Source: Candidatus Rokuibacteriota bacterium (GTDB lineage: Bacteria > Methylomirabilota > Methylomirabilia > Rokubacteriales > CSP1-6). Taken from it: a DNA stretch of 37,070 nt. The position numbers and the translations under genes were made by a program. Position 1 is the first letter of the stretch, and every line of letters begins with the position of its first letter. The stretch covers positions 1-37,070 of the forward strand of contig QHSA01000060.1 in assembly GCA_003220315.1 (NCBI GenBank), given 5' to 3'. The notes beneath the pieces were generated by a model, which had not been told where the DNA came from, did not search any database, and worked only from the letters and a program-made list of their open reading frames with translations. Below are positions 1 to 7,706 of the stretch, piece after piece.

Positions 1-170
1 CGCTCCGTGGGTGGCCTGCGGCAGGCGCGCTCAGCGGCGTTGTAGCGGGGGCCGCGAGGCCGGAGCACTCCGTGGGTGGCCTGCGGCAGGCGCGCTCAGC
101 GGCGTTGTAGCGGGGGCCGCGAGGCCGGAGCACTCCGTGGGTGGCCTGCGGCAGGCGCGCTCAGCGGCGT
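1..170 (+). repeat. Tandem array of the dispersed GTGGGTGGCCTG repeat (locus A)
   Basis: A 65-base unit is repeated about 2.6 times: the word CTCCGTGGGTGGCCTG begins at 3, 68 and 133, and the copies are identical. Each complete unit has the layout seen at the other loci: a TTGTA edge, a GGCCGCGAGGCC block (two GGCC arms around GCGA), then GTGGGTGGCCTG and a GC-rich tail. The third copy breaks off at 170 inside the 3' end of the leftward gene at 161-457, whose TGA stop (161-163) lies in the repeat. The array runs into the window's left edge, so its full size is unknown. Period and identity are read directly; its relation to the other loci rests on the shared word order. Confidence 0.93.
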
Positions 171-457
171 CTGCGCGCGGCGGCGAGCTCGCGCTCGAGC
201 GCGTCGACGCGCTTGGCCAGCGCGTCGCGCTCGGCGGAGAGCGTCGCGAGCTGGCGCTCGCGTTGCGCCTGCGCCTGGACCTTCGTCTGGAGCTCCGCCT
301 CGTGCTGGTAGAGCTCTTTGAGCTCGACCTCGAGACTCGCCATCCGCCGCTTCGCGGGAAGGTAGCCGACGAACATGACGTAGAGCAGGAGGGCCGCGAA
401 CAGCACGCTCGCCGCGACGAGCATCCAGGAGAGCTTGGTATCCGGTCGGTCGGCCAC
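161..457 (-). CDS. Small membrane-anchored coiled-coil protein
   Basis: About 98 residues. A short N-terminus leads into one hydrophobic helix (LVAASVLFAALLLYVMFVGYL), followed by a charged segment rich in E, K, Q, R and L with coiled-coil heptads, ending in four arginines. The likely form is a single-pass protein with a helical rod. I cannot name a family; FtsB/FtsL-like and LapB-like small proteins share this build without clear identity. The start is uncertain: GTG at 457, or ATG at 424 just before the helix. The stop codon and last codons lie in repeat array A, so the repeat has probably set or changed the C-terminus. It is divergent from the gene at 497. The protein at 32654-32944 has the same plan. 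Confidence 0.6.
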   Translation of the reverse strand: MADRPDTKLSWMLVAASVLFAALLLYVMFVGYLPAKRRMASLEVELKELYQHEAELQTKVQAQAQRERQLATLSAERDALAKRVDALERELAAARRRR

Positions 458-469
458 GGGCTCGGATTC

Positions 470-485
470 TAGCAAGTTTTTGCTA
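470..485. promoter_or_regulatory. Short perfect inverted repeat between divergent genes
   Basis: TAGCAA-GTTT-TTGCTA is a perfect 6-base inverted repeat with a 4-base loop, in an AT-rich patch between the leftward gene starting at 457 and the rightward gene starting at 497. Hexamers resembling -10 boxes flank it: TATCAT at 484-489 for the + strand, and TAGAAT (complement of 466-471) for the - strand. No convincing -35 boxes are seen. It could be an operator for a divergent promoter pair or chance; the call rests on position and symmetry only. Confidence 0.3.
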
Positions 486-496
486 TCATCCGAATC

Positions 497-1018
497 GTGG
501 AGCTCCGGCAGTTCTTCGGTCGGGCAATCGGAGCGAGTCTCGGCGATCTGGCCCTGGGCGACGATCCCGCCTCGGCGTACCTCGCCGATCTCCTGACGCG
601 CTTCGCCCGCACCGACCACCTCTACCCGCAGGGGTTCGCGATGCCGCGCCTCGAGACCGTCGTGGACATGCTCCTCGAGACGCAGGCCGCCTGGGAGAAC
701 CCGGCCTCCTTCCAGCCCGAGCGCGAGGTGGTCGTACGGCGGCACATCGGCGACTTCACGCTCTTCATGACCGGGATCTTCCCGGAGCGCGTCGAGCGAA
801 CCGCCTCGACCCGCTACTACATCGACCAGGGCAAGCGCGCGTATGCCTTCGTCTCCGAGCACGACCGCGCGAGCTCGCGCACGGGGGGCACCGGCGCGCC
901 GCTCTACCGGCGGCTGGCCGACCGCTTCGAGCGCTACGTGGCCGTGCTCGAGTACGCGCGCAAGGCCCACTTCCACGACCATCCGCAGCACCCGTTTTTC
1001 GGGCTCACCTTCGGATGA
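497..1018 (+). CDS. Conserved-looking hypothetical protein, 173 aa
   Basis: Starts at GTG 497 (VELRQFFGRAIG...) and ends with an ATGA overlap into the next gene, so the two are probably translationally coupled. The protein is soluble, has no signal peptide or membrane helix, and is mostly helical with several aromatic and histidine-rich stretches (RRHIGDFTLFMTGIFPERV near residue 80, HFHDHPQHPFF near the C-terminus). The histidine-rich tail might bind metal, but no known motif supports that. I do not recognise the family. Codon use is typical of the region, and the long frame with a coupled neighbour supports a real gene. Confidence 0.75.
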   Translation: MELRQFFGRAIGASLGDLALGDDPASAYLADLLTRFARTDHLYPQGFAMPRLETVVDMLLETQAAWENPASFQPEREVVVRRHIGDFTLFMTGIFPERVERTASTRYYIDQGKRAYAFVSEHDRASSRTGGTGAPLYRRLADRFERYVAVLEYARKAHFHDHPQHPFFGLTFG

Positions 1019-2070
1019 CCGTGCCCGCCCTCGACGCCGAGCGGCTCCGCGGCCTCGCCGAGGACGCCCTGGACGACACGCTCCGCTCGTTCGCCGACGC
1101 CCACGGCGCCGAGGCCCTGCCCGCGCTCTCTCTGCTCGCGTCGGGCGCCGAGCGCGCGGTGCGACGCGCCGCGAAGCGGGCGCTCTACCGGCTGGCCCAG
1201 CGGGGCGTGACGCCGCCCCCCGGTCCAGCGCCACGCCCCGTCGTCGAGCGCGCGGCCGAGCGCGCCACGCGCGCGTGGGCCTCGGGCGTCGACGGCAGCG
1301 GCTCACGCGCCCTCTGGATCCTCTTCGAGGGCGGCTTCGGCGGCGCGGCCCTCTGCTCGCTCATCGTCAACGATACGGCCGGGATGCTCGAGGTCGCGGG
1401 GGGCGAGATCACCAAGCGGCGGCTCGAGGCCGAGCTCGCCGCCCTCCGGTCGTCCCAGAAGCTCCCGTGGGTCGAGTGCGATCCCGCGCGCGCGGTCGGC
1501 CTCGTCGCCGAGGCGCTGGCCCTCCACGCGGCGGAGGGAACCGCGCCGCCCGAGGCTTTCGCGCGCTGGCGCCGGCTCTTCGACGGGGCCGCCGCGCCGG
1601 CGCCGCCTCGGCTTCCGGCCGCCGATCCCGCGCTGGTCGAGCGCTCGGCCGCGCTCGCCGAGCTCCCCGAGATGGCGGGTTGGTTCCTCGATCCGGAAGC
1701 CGTGCAGGTCGACGCGGTCGAGCTCCTCGCGGCGCGTGAGAGCCGACTCGTCGTCTCCGACCAGGTCAAGGCCGAGCGCGAGGACGCGATCGTCGGCCGC
1801 GTGATCGCGCGCGAGCTCGGCCCCGAGGCGCGCCGCCGCTGGGCGCGGCGACTCGCCGAGATGGCGCTCGTGTTCGACGCGACGGGGCGCGCCGACCTCG
1901 GCGCACTCGCCCGGGCGGCGGCGGCCGCGCTCGCCGATCCCGACGCCGACGCGGGTCGTCACCCGTTCGCGCGCGCCCTCGCCCGGCGGGCCCTCGACGT
2001 GGCGGCGGAAGTCGCCTCGGGCCGGCTCCGCGCCTCCGACGTCAGTCGCAAACCTCGTCCCGCGGAGTGA
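1015..2070 (+). CDS. Hypothetical alanine-rich helical protein, 351 aa
   Basis: Starts at ATG 1015, overlapping the previous stop by four bases. The protein is very rich in Ala, Arg, Glu and Leu and appears all-helical; the N-terminal 70 residues (repeated AL/RRAAKRAL segments) look like HEAT-type helical hairpins. A glycine-rich stretch (ILFEGGFGGAALCSLIVND) near residues 102-120 and a WFLDPEAVQVDAVELL segment near 225 are the most distinctive parts. There is no signal peptide. Its job is probably tied to that of the coupled 173-aa gene. I do not recognise a family and assign no function. Confidence 0.75.
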   Translation: MTVPALDAERLRGLAEDALDDTLRSFADAHGAEALPALSLLASGAERAVRRAAKRALYRLAQRGVTPPPGPAPRPVVERAAERATRAWASGVDGSGSRALWILFEGGFGGAALCSLIVNDTAGMLEVAGGEITKRRLEAELAALRSSQKLPWVECDPARAVGLVAEALALHAAEGTAPPEAFARWRRLFDGAAAPAPPRLPAADPALVERSAALAELPEMAGWFLDPEAVQVDAVELLAARESRLVVSDQVKAEREDAIVGRVIARELGPEARRRWARRLAEMALVFDATGRADLGALARAAAAALADPDADAGRHPFARALARRALDVAAEVASGRLRASDVSRKPRPAE

Positions 2071-2086
2071 AGAGCGACCTTGGCGG

Positions 2087-2145
2087 ACGCAGCCGGGCCG
2101 CGCCTCGTCTCAGGCCACCCACCAATCGCACCGGCCGCGCGGACC
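2087..2145 (-). repeat. Dispersed GTGGGTGGCCTG repeat, locus B copy 1
   Basis: This 59-base segment is identical to 2174-2232, an 87-base period. Read on the - strand it shows CCGCGCGGCCGG, then GGTGGGTGGCCTGAG, then a second GGCGCGGCCCGG-type block, the same order as at the other loci. It lacks the TTGTA-like edge, diverging after GGACC on its right side. It lies in the 170-base gap between the hypothetical gene ending at 2070 and the S58 peptidase. Confidence 0.9.
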
Positions 2146-2173
2146 CGGCGTGGAATGAATCGCGACATGTGCA

Positions 2174-2241
2174 ACGCAGCCGGGCCGCGCCTCGTCTCAG
2201 GCCACCCACCAATCGCACCGGCCGCGCGGACCTCGTTAAAA
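2174..2241 (-). repeat. Dispersed GTGGGTGGCCTG repeat, locus B copy 2, abutting a start codon
   Basis: Identical to copy 1 over 59 bases, then extends to the right. On the - strand its edge reads ATTTTAACGAGGTCCGCG, which aligns with ATTGTACCGGGGGCCGCG at the other loci. On the + strand the repeat therefore ends in TTAAAATG, where ATG (2241) is the start codon of the S58 peptidase gene. No Shine-Dalgarno sequence is visible, so the gene's leader is essentially made of the repeat. Confidence 0.88.
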
Positions 2242-3215
2242 TGATCACTGACGTCCCGGGACTCCGCGTCGGGCACGCGGCAGACCCGATCGGCCTCACC
2301 GGCGTCACGGTCGTCCTGTGCGACCGCCCCGCGACGGGCGGCGTCGCGCTGCGCGGCGGCGCCAACGACGTCGTCGGCCTCGACTACCTCCACCCCCGCC
2401 ACCTCGTCACGACGGTCAACGGCGCCGTCCTGGGCGGCGGCAGCCGGTTCGGCGAGGAGGCGATCTACGGCGTGATGCGGTGGCTCGAGGAGCGCGGCGT
2501 CGGCTTCACCGCAGGCCCGGCCATCGTCCCGCACGTGCCGGGCGCCTTCCTGTTCGACCTCGGCGTCGGCGACCGTCGCGCCCGCCCCACGCGCGAGATG
2601 GGGTACGAGGCCGCCGCGCGCGCCGTCGCGGGCGCCGTGGCCGAGGGCAGCGTCGGCGCGGGCGCCGGGGCGAGCGTCGGCAAGATCCACGGAATCGCCC
2701 GCGCGATGCGCGGCGGCATCGGCAGCGCGAGCGTGCGGCTCGGCGAGATCGTCGTCGGCGCGCTCGTGGCGGTCAACGCCGTCGGCGACGTGCGCGACCC
2801 CGAGACGGGCGCTCTCGTCGCCGGTACGCGCGACGCCGCCGAGGGGCGGCGGCTCGTGGATTCGGCCCGCGAGCTCCTCGCGGGCGCCGCGCTCGGGCGC
2901 TTCGCCGCGCCGGAGCACACGACGATCGGCGTGGTCGCGACCAACGCGCGCCTCGACCGCGCGGACGCCGCCACGCTGGCCTCGCTCGGGATGCTCGGCT
3001 TCGCGCGCGCGCTCTCGCCGCCCCACACGGCCTTCGACGGCGACACGCTCTTCGCGCTCTCGCTCGGCGACCACCGCGCCGATCTCACCCGCCTCGGCCT
3101 CGCCGCGGCCGACGCGGTCGCCCACGCGATCTGCCGCGGCGCCCGCGCCGCAACGTCCCTCCCCGGCCTGCCCGCCGCCGCCGACCTCCGGCCTCCCCTC
3201 GGGCCGACGGCATGA
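2241..3215 (+). CDS. P1/S58 family peptidase (DmpA-like L-aminopeptidase/D-esterase)
   Basis: 324 residues, the usual length for short S58 peptidases. The opening ITDVPGLRVGHAAD is the family's N-terminal signature. RGGANDVVGLDYL, NGAVLGGGSRFG and GAGASVGKIHG are typical glycine-rich core segments. EHTTIGVVATNA near residue 237 matches the autoproteolysis and nucleophile region, where the proenzyme cuts itself before a Thr/Ser to make two subunits. Related enzymes hydrolyse N-terminal residues or beta-peptides; the substrate here is unknown. There is no signal peptide, so it is cytoplasmic. ATG 2241 is chosen because the family signature starts at once; no ribosome-binding site is seen because repeat B fills the leader. 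It overlaps the patatin gene by ATGA. Confidence 0.92.
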   Translation: MITDVPGLRVGHAADPIGLTGVTVVLCDRPATGGVALRGGANDVVGLDYLHPRHLVTTVNGAVLGGGSRFGEEAIYGVMRWLEERGVGFTAGPAIVPHVPGAFLFDLGVGDRRARPTREMGYEAAARAVAGAVAEGSVGAGAGASVGKIHGIARAMRGGIGSASVRLGEIVVGALVAVNAVGDVRDPETGALVAGTRDAAEGRRLVDSARELLAGAALGRFAAPEHTTIGVVATNARLDRADAATLASLGMLGFARALSPPHTAFDGDTLFALSLGDHRADLTRLGLAAADAVAHAICRGARAATSLPGLPAAADLRPPLGPTA

Positions 3216-4768
3216 GGCGCTCCGCCCTGCCCGTCCTCGCGCTCTTGCTTTCCGCCTGCACCCTCGTCCCGTGGTGGGCGAGCGTCAACCGCGACGGACG
3301 CGACAATGCGACGGTCGCCGCCGTGACCCTGTCCGCGGACGCGTTCCGGGACGGGATGTTCGTCGGGCTCGCGCTGTCCGGCGGCGGGAGCCGCGCGGCG
3401 AACTTCGGCGCGGCCGTGATGCTGGAGCTCGCCGAGCTGGGCGCGCTCGACCGGGTCGACGCGATCTCGTCGGTCTCGGGCGGCTCGCTCGCCGCGGCCT
3501 ACTACATGCTCCAGGGCGAGCGCGGCATCGCGTTCACGCGGCGCGAGGTCGACGCGCGCTTCGCCCGCGACTTCCAGCTCCGGTGGCTCGTCCGTTGGTT
3601 CGATCCGCGCAACGCGCTCCGCTACTGGTTCACCGCGTTCGACCGCTCGGACATCATGGTCCAGGTCTTCGACGCCAATCTCTTCCACGGCGCCACGTTC
3701 GCGGATCTGGGCCGACGCCTCGTCCCGCGCCCGAGCCTTCTCATCAACGCCTCCAACGCGGTCAACGGCCGCAAGTTCGTGTTCGCGAACGAGGAGTTCA
3801 ACCGCCTCAGGTCCGACCTCGCCAGCTACCCGGTCGCGCGGGCCGTGATGGCGTCCGGGGCGTTCCCCGCCGCCTTTGCGAGCGTCACCCTCCGGGACTA
3901 TCGGACGGGCGACGACCGCCGGTACGTCCACCTCTTCGACGGCGGGCCGATCGACAACCTCGGCATCGGCACGCTGGTGAAGGTGCTGCAGAACCACCTC
4001 GCGAAGCGCTACCTCGACGACGCGCCGGCCGCCGAGCCCGCCGGAGCGCCGCCGGACCTGCTGCGCCGATACGGCCTCCCGCGAGGATGCCTGATGATCT
4101 CGGTCGACGCGTACACCGATACCTCGGTCAAGGCGAGGCGACGGGCGCGACTCGACGACCTCCGTCCGTGGTACGGCTTCCTCGTGGATCCCAACCTCAA
4201 CGACGCCACGGGCGACCTCCTGGCGGTGAAGCGGAGCGAGGCGCTGCATCTGCTCGGCCTCGATTCCGCCAATCGGGACGCGCTCGGCTCGTTTCCGATC
4301 TTCGGCCCGAACCTCGACGACGACGAGTTGCCGAATCTCCGGGGCGAGCTCGCCCGGGCGCTGGCGCAGCGGACCGGACACGGCGCGGCCGACCGCTACG
4401 TCGTCGACGAGCTGTTGCGACGCGCCGGCTCGTGCCACCTCTGGCACGTGACACTCTCGCAGCTCCGCCCCAGCACCGCCTGCCCGCTGGGCGAGCTCGT
4501 CAACGGCGTCGGCACCGCCTACAAGGTCTCCAAGGGGGAACAGTGCGGCCTGTTCGCCGCGGCCCGGACGCTCGTGCGGGCGATGTGGCGGGAGTTCGGG
4601 CTCGACGGGCTGATGCGCGACGGGTTCCCCACGGCCGGCCCCATCCCGGGCGCTCCGCTCAGGATCAGGGAGCCCAGGCTCAGCCTCGACTGCAGCCTCC
4701 CCGAGACCGTGGCGGAAGACGGTCGAGAGGTCTGCCGGATCTCGCTCACGCCGCCGGGTTCGCGCTGA
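3212..4768 (+). CDS. Patatin-like phospholipase, lipoprotein
   Basis: 518 residues. The N-terminus is a lipoprotein signal peptide (MRRSALPVLALLLSAC, Cys16 as lipidation site), so the enzyme is probably tethered to a membrane facing the periplasm. Patatin motifs: oxyanion GGGSR at 57-61, the nucleophile elbow SVSGG with Ser89, and the DGG motif with Asp243 completing the Ser-Asp dyad. Such enzymes cleave acyl esters of lipids. The C-terminal 200 residues are less conserved and contain several cysteines (CLMISVDAY, SCHLWH, CPLGELV), possible disulphides in an exported protein. It is coupled to the S58 peptidase by a four-base overlap and meets the rhomboid gene tail to tail after 13 bases. Confidence 0.93.
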   Translation: MRRSALPVLALLLSACTLVPWWASVNRDGRDNATVAAVTLSADAFRDGMFVGLALSGGGSRAANFGAAVMLELAELGALDRVDAISSVSGGSLAAAYYMLQGERGIAFTRREVDARFARDFQLRWLVRWFDPRNALRYWFTAFDRSDIMVQVFDANLFHGATFADLGRRLVPRPSLLINASNAVNGRKFVFANEEFNRLRSDLASYPVARAVMASGAFPAAFASVTLRDYRTGDDRRYVHLFDGGPIDNLGIGTLVKVLQNHLAKRYLDDAPAAEPAGAPPDLLRRYGLPRGCLMISVDAYTDTSVKARRRARLDDLRPWYGFLVDPNLNDATGDLLAVKRSEALHLLGLDSANRDALGSFPIFGPNLDDDELPNLRGELARALAQRTGHGAADRYVVDELLRRAGSCHLWHVTLSQLRPSTACPLGELVNGVGTAYKVSKGEQCGLFAAARTLVRAMWREFGLDGLMRDGFPTAGPIPGAPLRIREPRLSLDCSLPETVAEDGREVCRISLTPPGSR

Positions 4769-4781
4769 CGCGCGGGCCCGA

Positions 4782-5525
4782 CTATGCGCGAAGCCACCCC
4801 CAGACCGTGTAGGCGAGCACCGCGGCGATGAGCCAGAGCCGGCGGCGCACCGTCGCCGCCTGCGCGGCGGACAGCGGCGTCAGAACGACGGGATCGAGCC
4901 GCCGGGCGACGAGCGCCCCGCCGAGCGCACCGCCCAGGTGGGCGCCGTTATCGATCAGCGGTGTCAGGAGCCCGCCGACGATCGTGTAGATCGCCCAGAC
5001 CAGGAGCACGAACCCGACGCGCCGGTCGCGGAGCAGCAACCGGTCACGGTGGGCACGGAAGAGGACGATCGCCGCGCCCTGTAGGCCGAAGATCGCCCCC
5101 GACGCGCCCACCGAGGGCCCCGGGCTCGTCAGGAGGCTCACGAGCGAGCCGGCGAGCGCGCTCGTGACGTAGAGAATGACGAACTGGCCGTGGCCAAACG
5201 CGTGCTCGCAGACCATGCCCAGGATGTAGAGCGCGATCGCGTTGCCGACGAGGTGATCCACGCTGCCGTGCAGGAACGTGGCGCTCAGCAGACGCCAGTA
5301 CTCGCCCGCGGCCACGCCTTCGCGGACGAGCGCGCCCGCCGCCACGATCCCGCGACGTGACGCGAGGGCGCCGGCGGCCACCTCCGCCATGAAGACCACG
5401 ACGAGCACGGCGATGGTCGCGAGCGTGACCGGCGGCGCCCGGCGCATCCGCCGCTCGAAGTCGACACGGCGCGAGAGCAGCATGTCCGGCGTGATCGGGA
5501 GCGGCGGCTCGGGCGTCTCGGTCAT
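4782..5525 (-). CDS. Rhomboid-family intramembrane serine protease
   Basis: 247 residues with a cytoplasmic N-terminal tail (about 30 residues) and six or more hydrophobic helices. The first-loop HGSVDHLVGN (about 86-95), the catalytic GASGAIFG with Ser142, and NGAHLGG with His196 form the rhomboid Ser-His dyad. Rhomboids cut transmembrane segments of other membrane proteins. The ATG at 5525 overlaps the stop of the zinc-ribbon gene by ATGA, making it last in the operon with the dioxygenase, P450 and zinc-ribbon genes. The substrate is unknown; the adjacent membrane protein is a candidate partner by position only. Confidence 0.93.
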   Translation of the reverse strand: MTETPEPPLPITPDMLLSRRVDFERRMRRAPPVTLATIAVLVVVFMAEVAAGALASRRGIVAAGALVREGVAAGEYWRLLSATFLHGSVDHLVGNAIALYILGMVCEHAFGHGQFVILYVTSALAGSLVSLLTSPGPSVGASGAIFGLQGAAIVLFRAHRDRLLLRDRRVGFVLLVWAIYTIVGGLLTPLIDNGAHLGGALGGALVARRLDPVVLTPLSAAQAATVRRRLWLIAAVLAYTVWGWLRA

Positions 5526-6385
5526 CGCCGCTCGCCCGTGTCCAGCATGACCCCGAGCGCCAGCGCGACGCGCCGGTCGAAGGTCCGCGCGGGGTCGGCC
5601 GAGAGGTCGAGCACGTAGCGGTCGAGCAGCGTGAACTTCCGGTTGAACTCCCCGAAGACCTCCGCATGCTCGCCGCGCACCAGCACGAAGTTCGTCCTCA
5701 GAAAGCCGAAGAGCGGGCCCAGAACCCGGCGCAGGAGCGACAGGACGATCGAGTCCTCGATGGCCATGGCGAGCCTCCGGCCGTCGGGCGCCTCGACGTA
5801 CCAGCGCTTGCGCACGATGTTGTGGATGTAGGTCTTTCGGAGCTTCGCGATGGGCTCGCCGCCGCTCGCGAGCACGGTGTACGTGCGGGTGAGGAACGCG
5901 ACGCGCTGGTCCTGCAGCACCCGGAGCACGATCTCCGCGCGCGACTCGTCGCGATAGACCGTGACGTGCCGGCGCGGGCGCAGCGACATCGAGATCACCA
6001 TGAACACGAACGCGGTGGCCGGGAGGGCGAGCAGCATCAGCAGCGGACCGACGAGCGGACCGGCGGTCTCGGCAAAGTACCCCAGCCGGGCGAGCACCAC
6101 GAACCCCGCGACGAGGCCGGCGAGGTACGCGACGAGCGTCCGCAGCGGGTACGTCGGCCGCTCCACGTAGAGGATTGCCGTGCCGTCCTCGGCCCACACC
6201 TCGTACTTCGACCGGATCGTGAACACGCGCTCCCGGAGCAGGAAGACGTCGCGGTCGAACGCCTCGGGATCGCCCTGGGACGCCCCCGACCGGGTGCTCC
6301 CGGGCGGCGACCCGGCGCGCAGGTGGCGTCCGCACGCCGGGCATTCGAGGAGCCGGCCCGCGTACTCGGGCTTGAGCTCGTACAC
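5522..6385 (-). CDS. Zinc-ribbon membrane protein; 5' end possibly frameshifted
   Basis: At least 287 residues from GTG 6385. That start is suspect because it falls inside a zinc ribbon: the upstream codons in the same frame read CPCGE, giving CPCGEVYELKPEYAG...CPACGRH, a normal CxC...CxxC ribbon. The frame stays open to 6491 but has no ATG, GTG or TTG above 6385. In another frame, ATG 6471 overlaps the P450 stop as ATGA, as the other junctions here do. One missing base in the C-rich run at 6443-6458 would join it to the ribbon. After the ribbon come two hydrophobic helices (about 80-130) and a C-terminal part resembling phospholipid-scramblase-like (LURP) folds (RKTYIHNIVRKRWYVEAPDG), a tentative likeness. 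Function unknown. Confidence 0.75.
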   Translation of the reverse strand: MYELKPEYAGRLLECPACGRHLRAGSPPGSTRSGASQGDPEAFDRDVFLLRERVFTIRSKYEVWAEDGTAILYVERPTYPLRTLVAYLAGLVAGFVVLARLGYFAETAGPLVGPLLMLLALPATAFVFMVISMSLRPRRHVTVYRDESRAEIVLRVLQDQRVAFLTRTYTVLASGGEPIAKLRKTYIHNIVRKRWYVEAPDGRRLAMAIEDSIVLSLLRRVLGPLFGFLRTNFVLVRGEHAEVFGEFNRKFTLLDRYVLDLSADPARTFDRRVALALGVMLDTGERR

Positions 6386-6467
6386 CTCCCCGCACGGGCA
6401 GGCGACGACGGGTCCGGCGGCGGGGGTCAGCGGTGCGGCTCGGGGAGGCGGGGGCGCGCGAGGCGCG

Positions 6468-7706
6468 TCATAGGGCGACGGGGAACGAGCTCAGCACCCG
6501 GAAGCGCGCGCGCCGGGCGCGCACCGGCCGTCCCGCCGCGCGCAGATTCGGGAACCGGGCGACGAGTCGGCCGATCGCGACGCGGCCCTCCATCCGCGCG
6601 AGCCACATCCCGGCGCACGCGTGGATGCCCGTGATGAACGCGAGGTGGCGATTGGGCGTGCGCCCGAGGTCGAGGCGGTCCGGCTCATGGAACCGGGCGG
6701 GGTCGCGGTTGGCCGCCCCGATTCCGAGCGTGACGAGCGTCCCCGCGGGCATCGCGACGGAGCCGAACGCCGCGTCGGCCACGGCGCGCCGGTTGCCGAG
6801 CTGGTTCGGGCTCTGGAAGCGCAGGAACTCCTCCACGGCGCTCTCCAGGAGCCCCGGCTCCGCCCGCAGGCGCGCCAGCTCCACGGGGTGCTCGAGCAGG
6901 CTCACGACGGCGTTGGCGATCAGGTTCGTCGTGGTCTCGTGGCCGGCGTTCAGGAGAAAGATGCACTGGTGCAGGAGCTCGAGCTCGGTGAGCCGGTCGC
7001 CGGCGTCCTCGGCCGCGAGGAGCGCCGAGAGGATCTCACCGGGGTCGGTGGACGGTCGGCGCCGCCGGTCGGCGATCAGCCGGCGGAGGCAGTCCTTGAA
7101 CTCCTCCACGGCGCGGCTGCCCGCCTCGAGGCGCTCCGGGCCGGGCTCCGGCTCGAGCGCGCCGAGGATCGCCAGCGACCAGGCGCGCAGCGGCGCGCGC
7201 TCCGCCTGCGGCACGCCAAGCATGTCGCCGATCAGCTGGACGGGAAGCGCGGCGGCGAAGTCGTCCACCACGTCCATCCCGCCCCGGGCCGCGGCGCGGT
7301 CGAGGAGCCCGTCCACGAACCGGACGACGCGCGGCTCGAGCGCCGCCAGCGCCTTCGGCGTGAACGCCGGGGCGAAGAGCCTTCGGATGCGCGTGTGATC
7401 GGGCGGATCGCGGAAGACGACGCTCGTGGTGTGGTGCTCGTAGAGGGGGCTCGCGCCGAACTTCGGCGCGAACTCCACGCGCTTGTCGGAGCTCCACGTC
7501 GCGTGGTCCGCGTAGACGGCGACGACGTCGTCGTAGCGCGTGAGGAAGTAGGTCCCGTCGGGGCAGCGGTGCACGGGGTCCCAGCGCCGCAGCCGGTGGT
7601 AGGCGGGAAACGGGTCCGCGTAGAAGTCGTCGGGCAGCGCGCGCAGGTCGAAGGCGAGCGCCGCGGCGCGCTCCGCTTCTTCGGAGCGGACGCCGACCGC
7701 CGTCAC
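6468..7706 (-). CDS. Cytochrome P450
   Basis: 412 residues, the usual length of soluble bacterial P450s. The I-helix has AGHETT at 254-259 (oxygen-activating Thr), the K-helix has EFLR (Glu293, Arg296), and the haem loop FITGIHACAG carries the ligand Cys364. There is no membrane anchor, so electrons must come from a ferredoxin or flavodoxin system not seen in this window. GTG 7706 overlaps the dioxygenase stop (GTGA), so it is co-transcribed with a ring-cleavage-type dioxygenase. Joint oxidation of an aromatic compound is a reasonable inference; the substrate cannot be told from sequence. Confidence 0.96.
   Translation of the reverse strand: MTAVGVRSEEAERAAALAFDLRALPDDFYADPFPAYHRLRRWDPVHRCPDGTYFLTRYDDVVAVYADHATWSSDKRVEFAPKFGASPLYEHHTTSVVFRDPPDHTRIRRLFAPAFTPKALAALEPRVVRFVDGLLDRAAARGGMDVVDDFAAALPVQLIGDMLGVPQAERAPLRAWSLAILGALEPEPGPERLEAGSRAVEEFKDCLRRLIADRRRRPSTDPGEILSALLAAEDAGDRLTELELLHQCIFLLNAGHETTTNLIANAVVSLLEHPVELARLRAEPGLLESAVEEFLRFQSPNQLGNRRAVADAAFGSVAMPAGTLVTLGIGAANRDPARFHEPDRLDLGRTPNRHLAFITGIHACAGMWLARMEGRVAIGRLVARFPNLRAAGRPVRARRARFRVLSSFPVAL

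Noticed and set aside
1-170. CRISPR array
   Set aside because: The 65-base units are contiguous and identical with no unique spacers, no cas genes are present, and the unit matches dispersed copies elsewhere.
11-472. Rightward open frame across the repeat array
   Set aside because: Its first third is repeat and the rest is antisense to the small membrane coiled-coil gene; GC-rich sequence keeps such frames open.
2318-3211. Out-of-frame rightward open frame running from the S58 gene into the patatin gene
   Set aside because: Its first part is an Arg-rich shadow of the S58 peptidase; only from 3212 does it become the patatin lipoprotein.
4769-4781. Terminator between the converging patatin and rhomboid genes
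   Set aside because: Only 13 bases long, with no stable hairpin and T-run.
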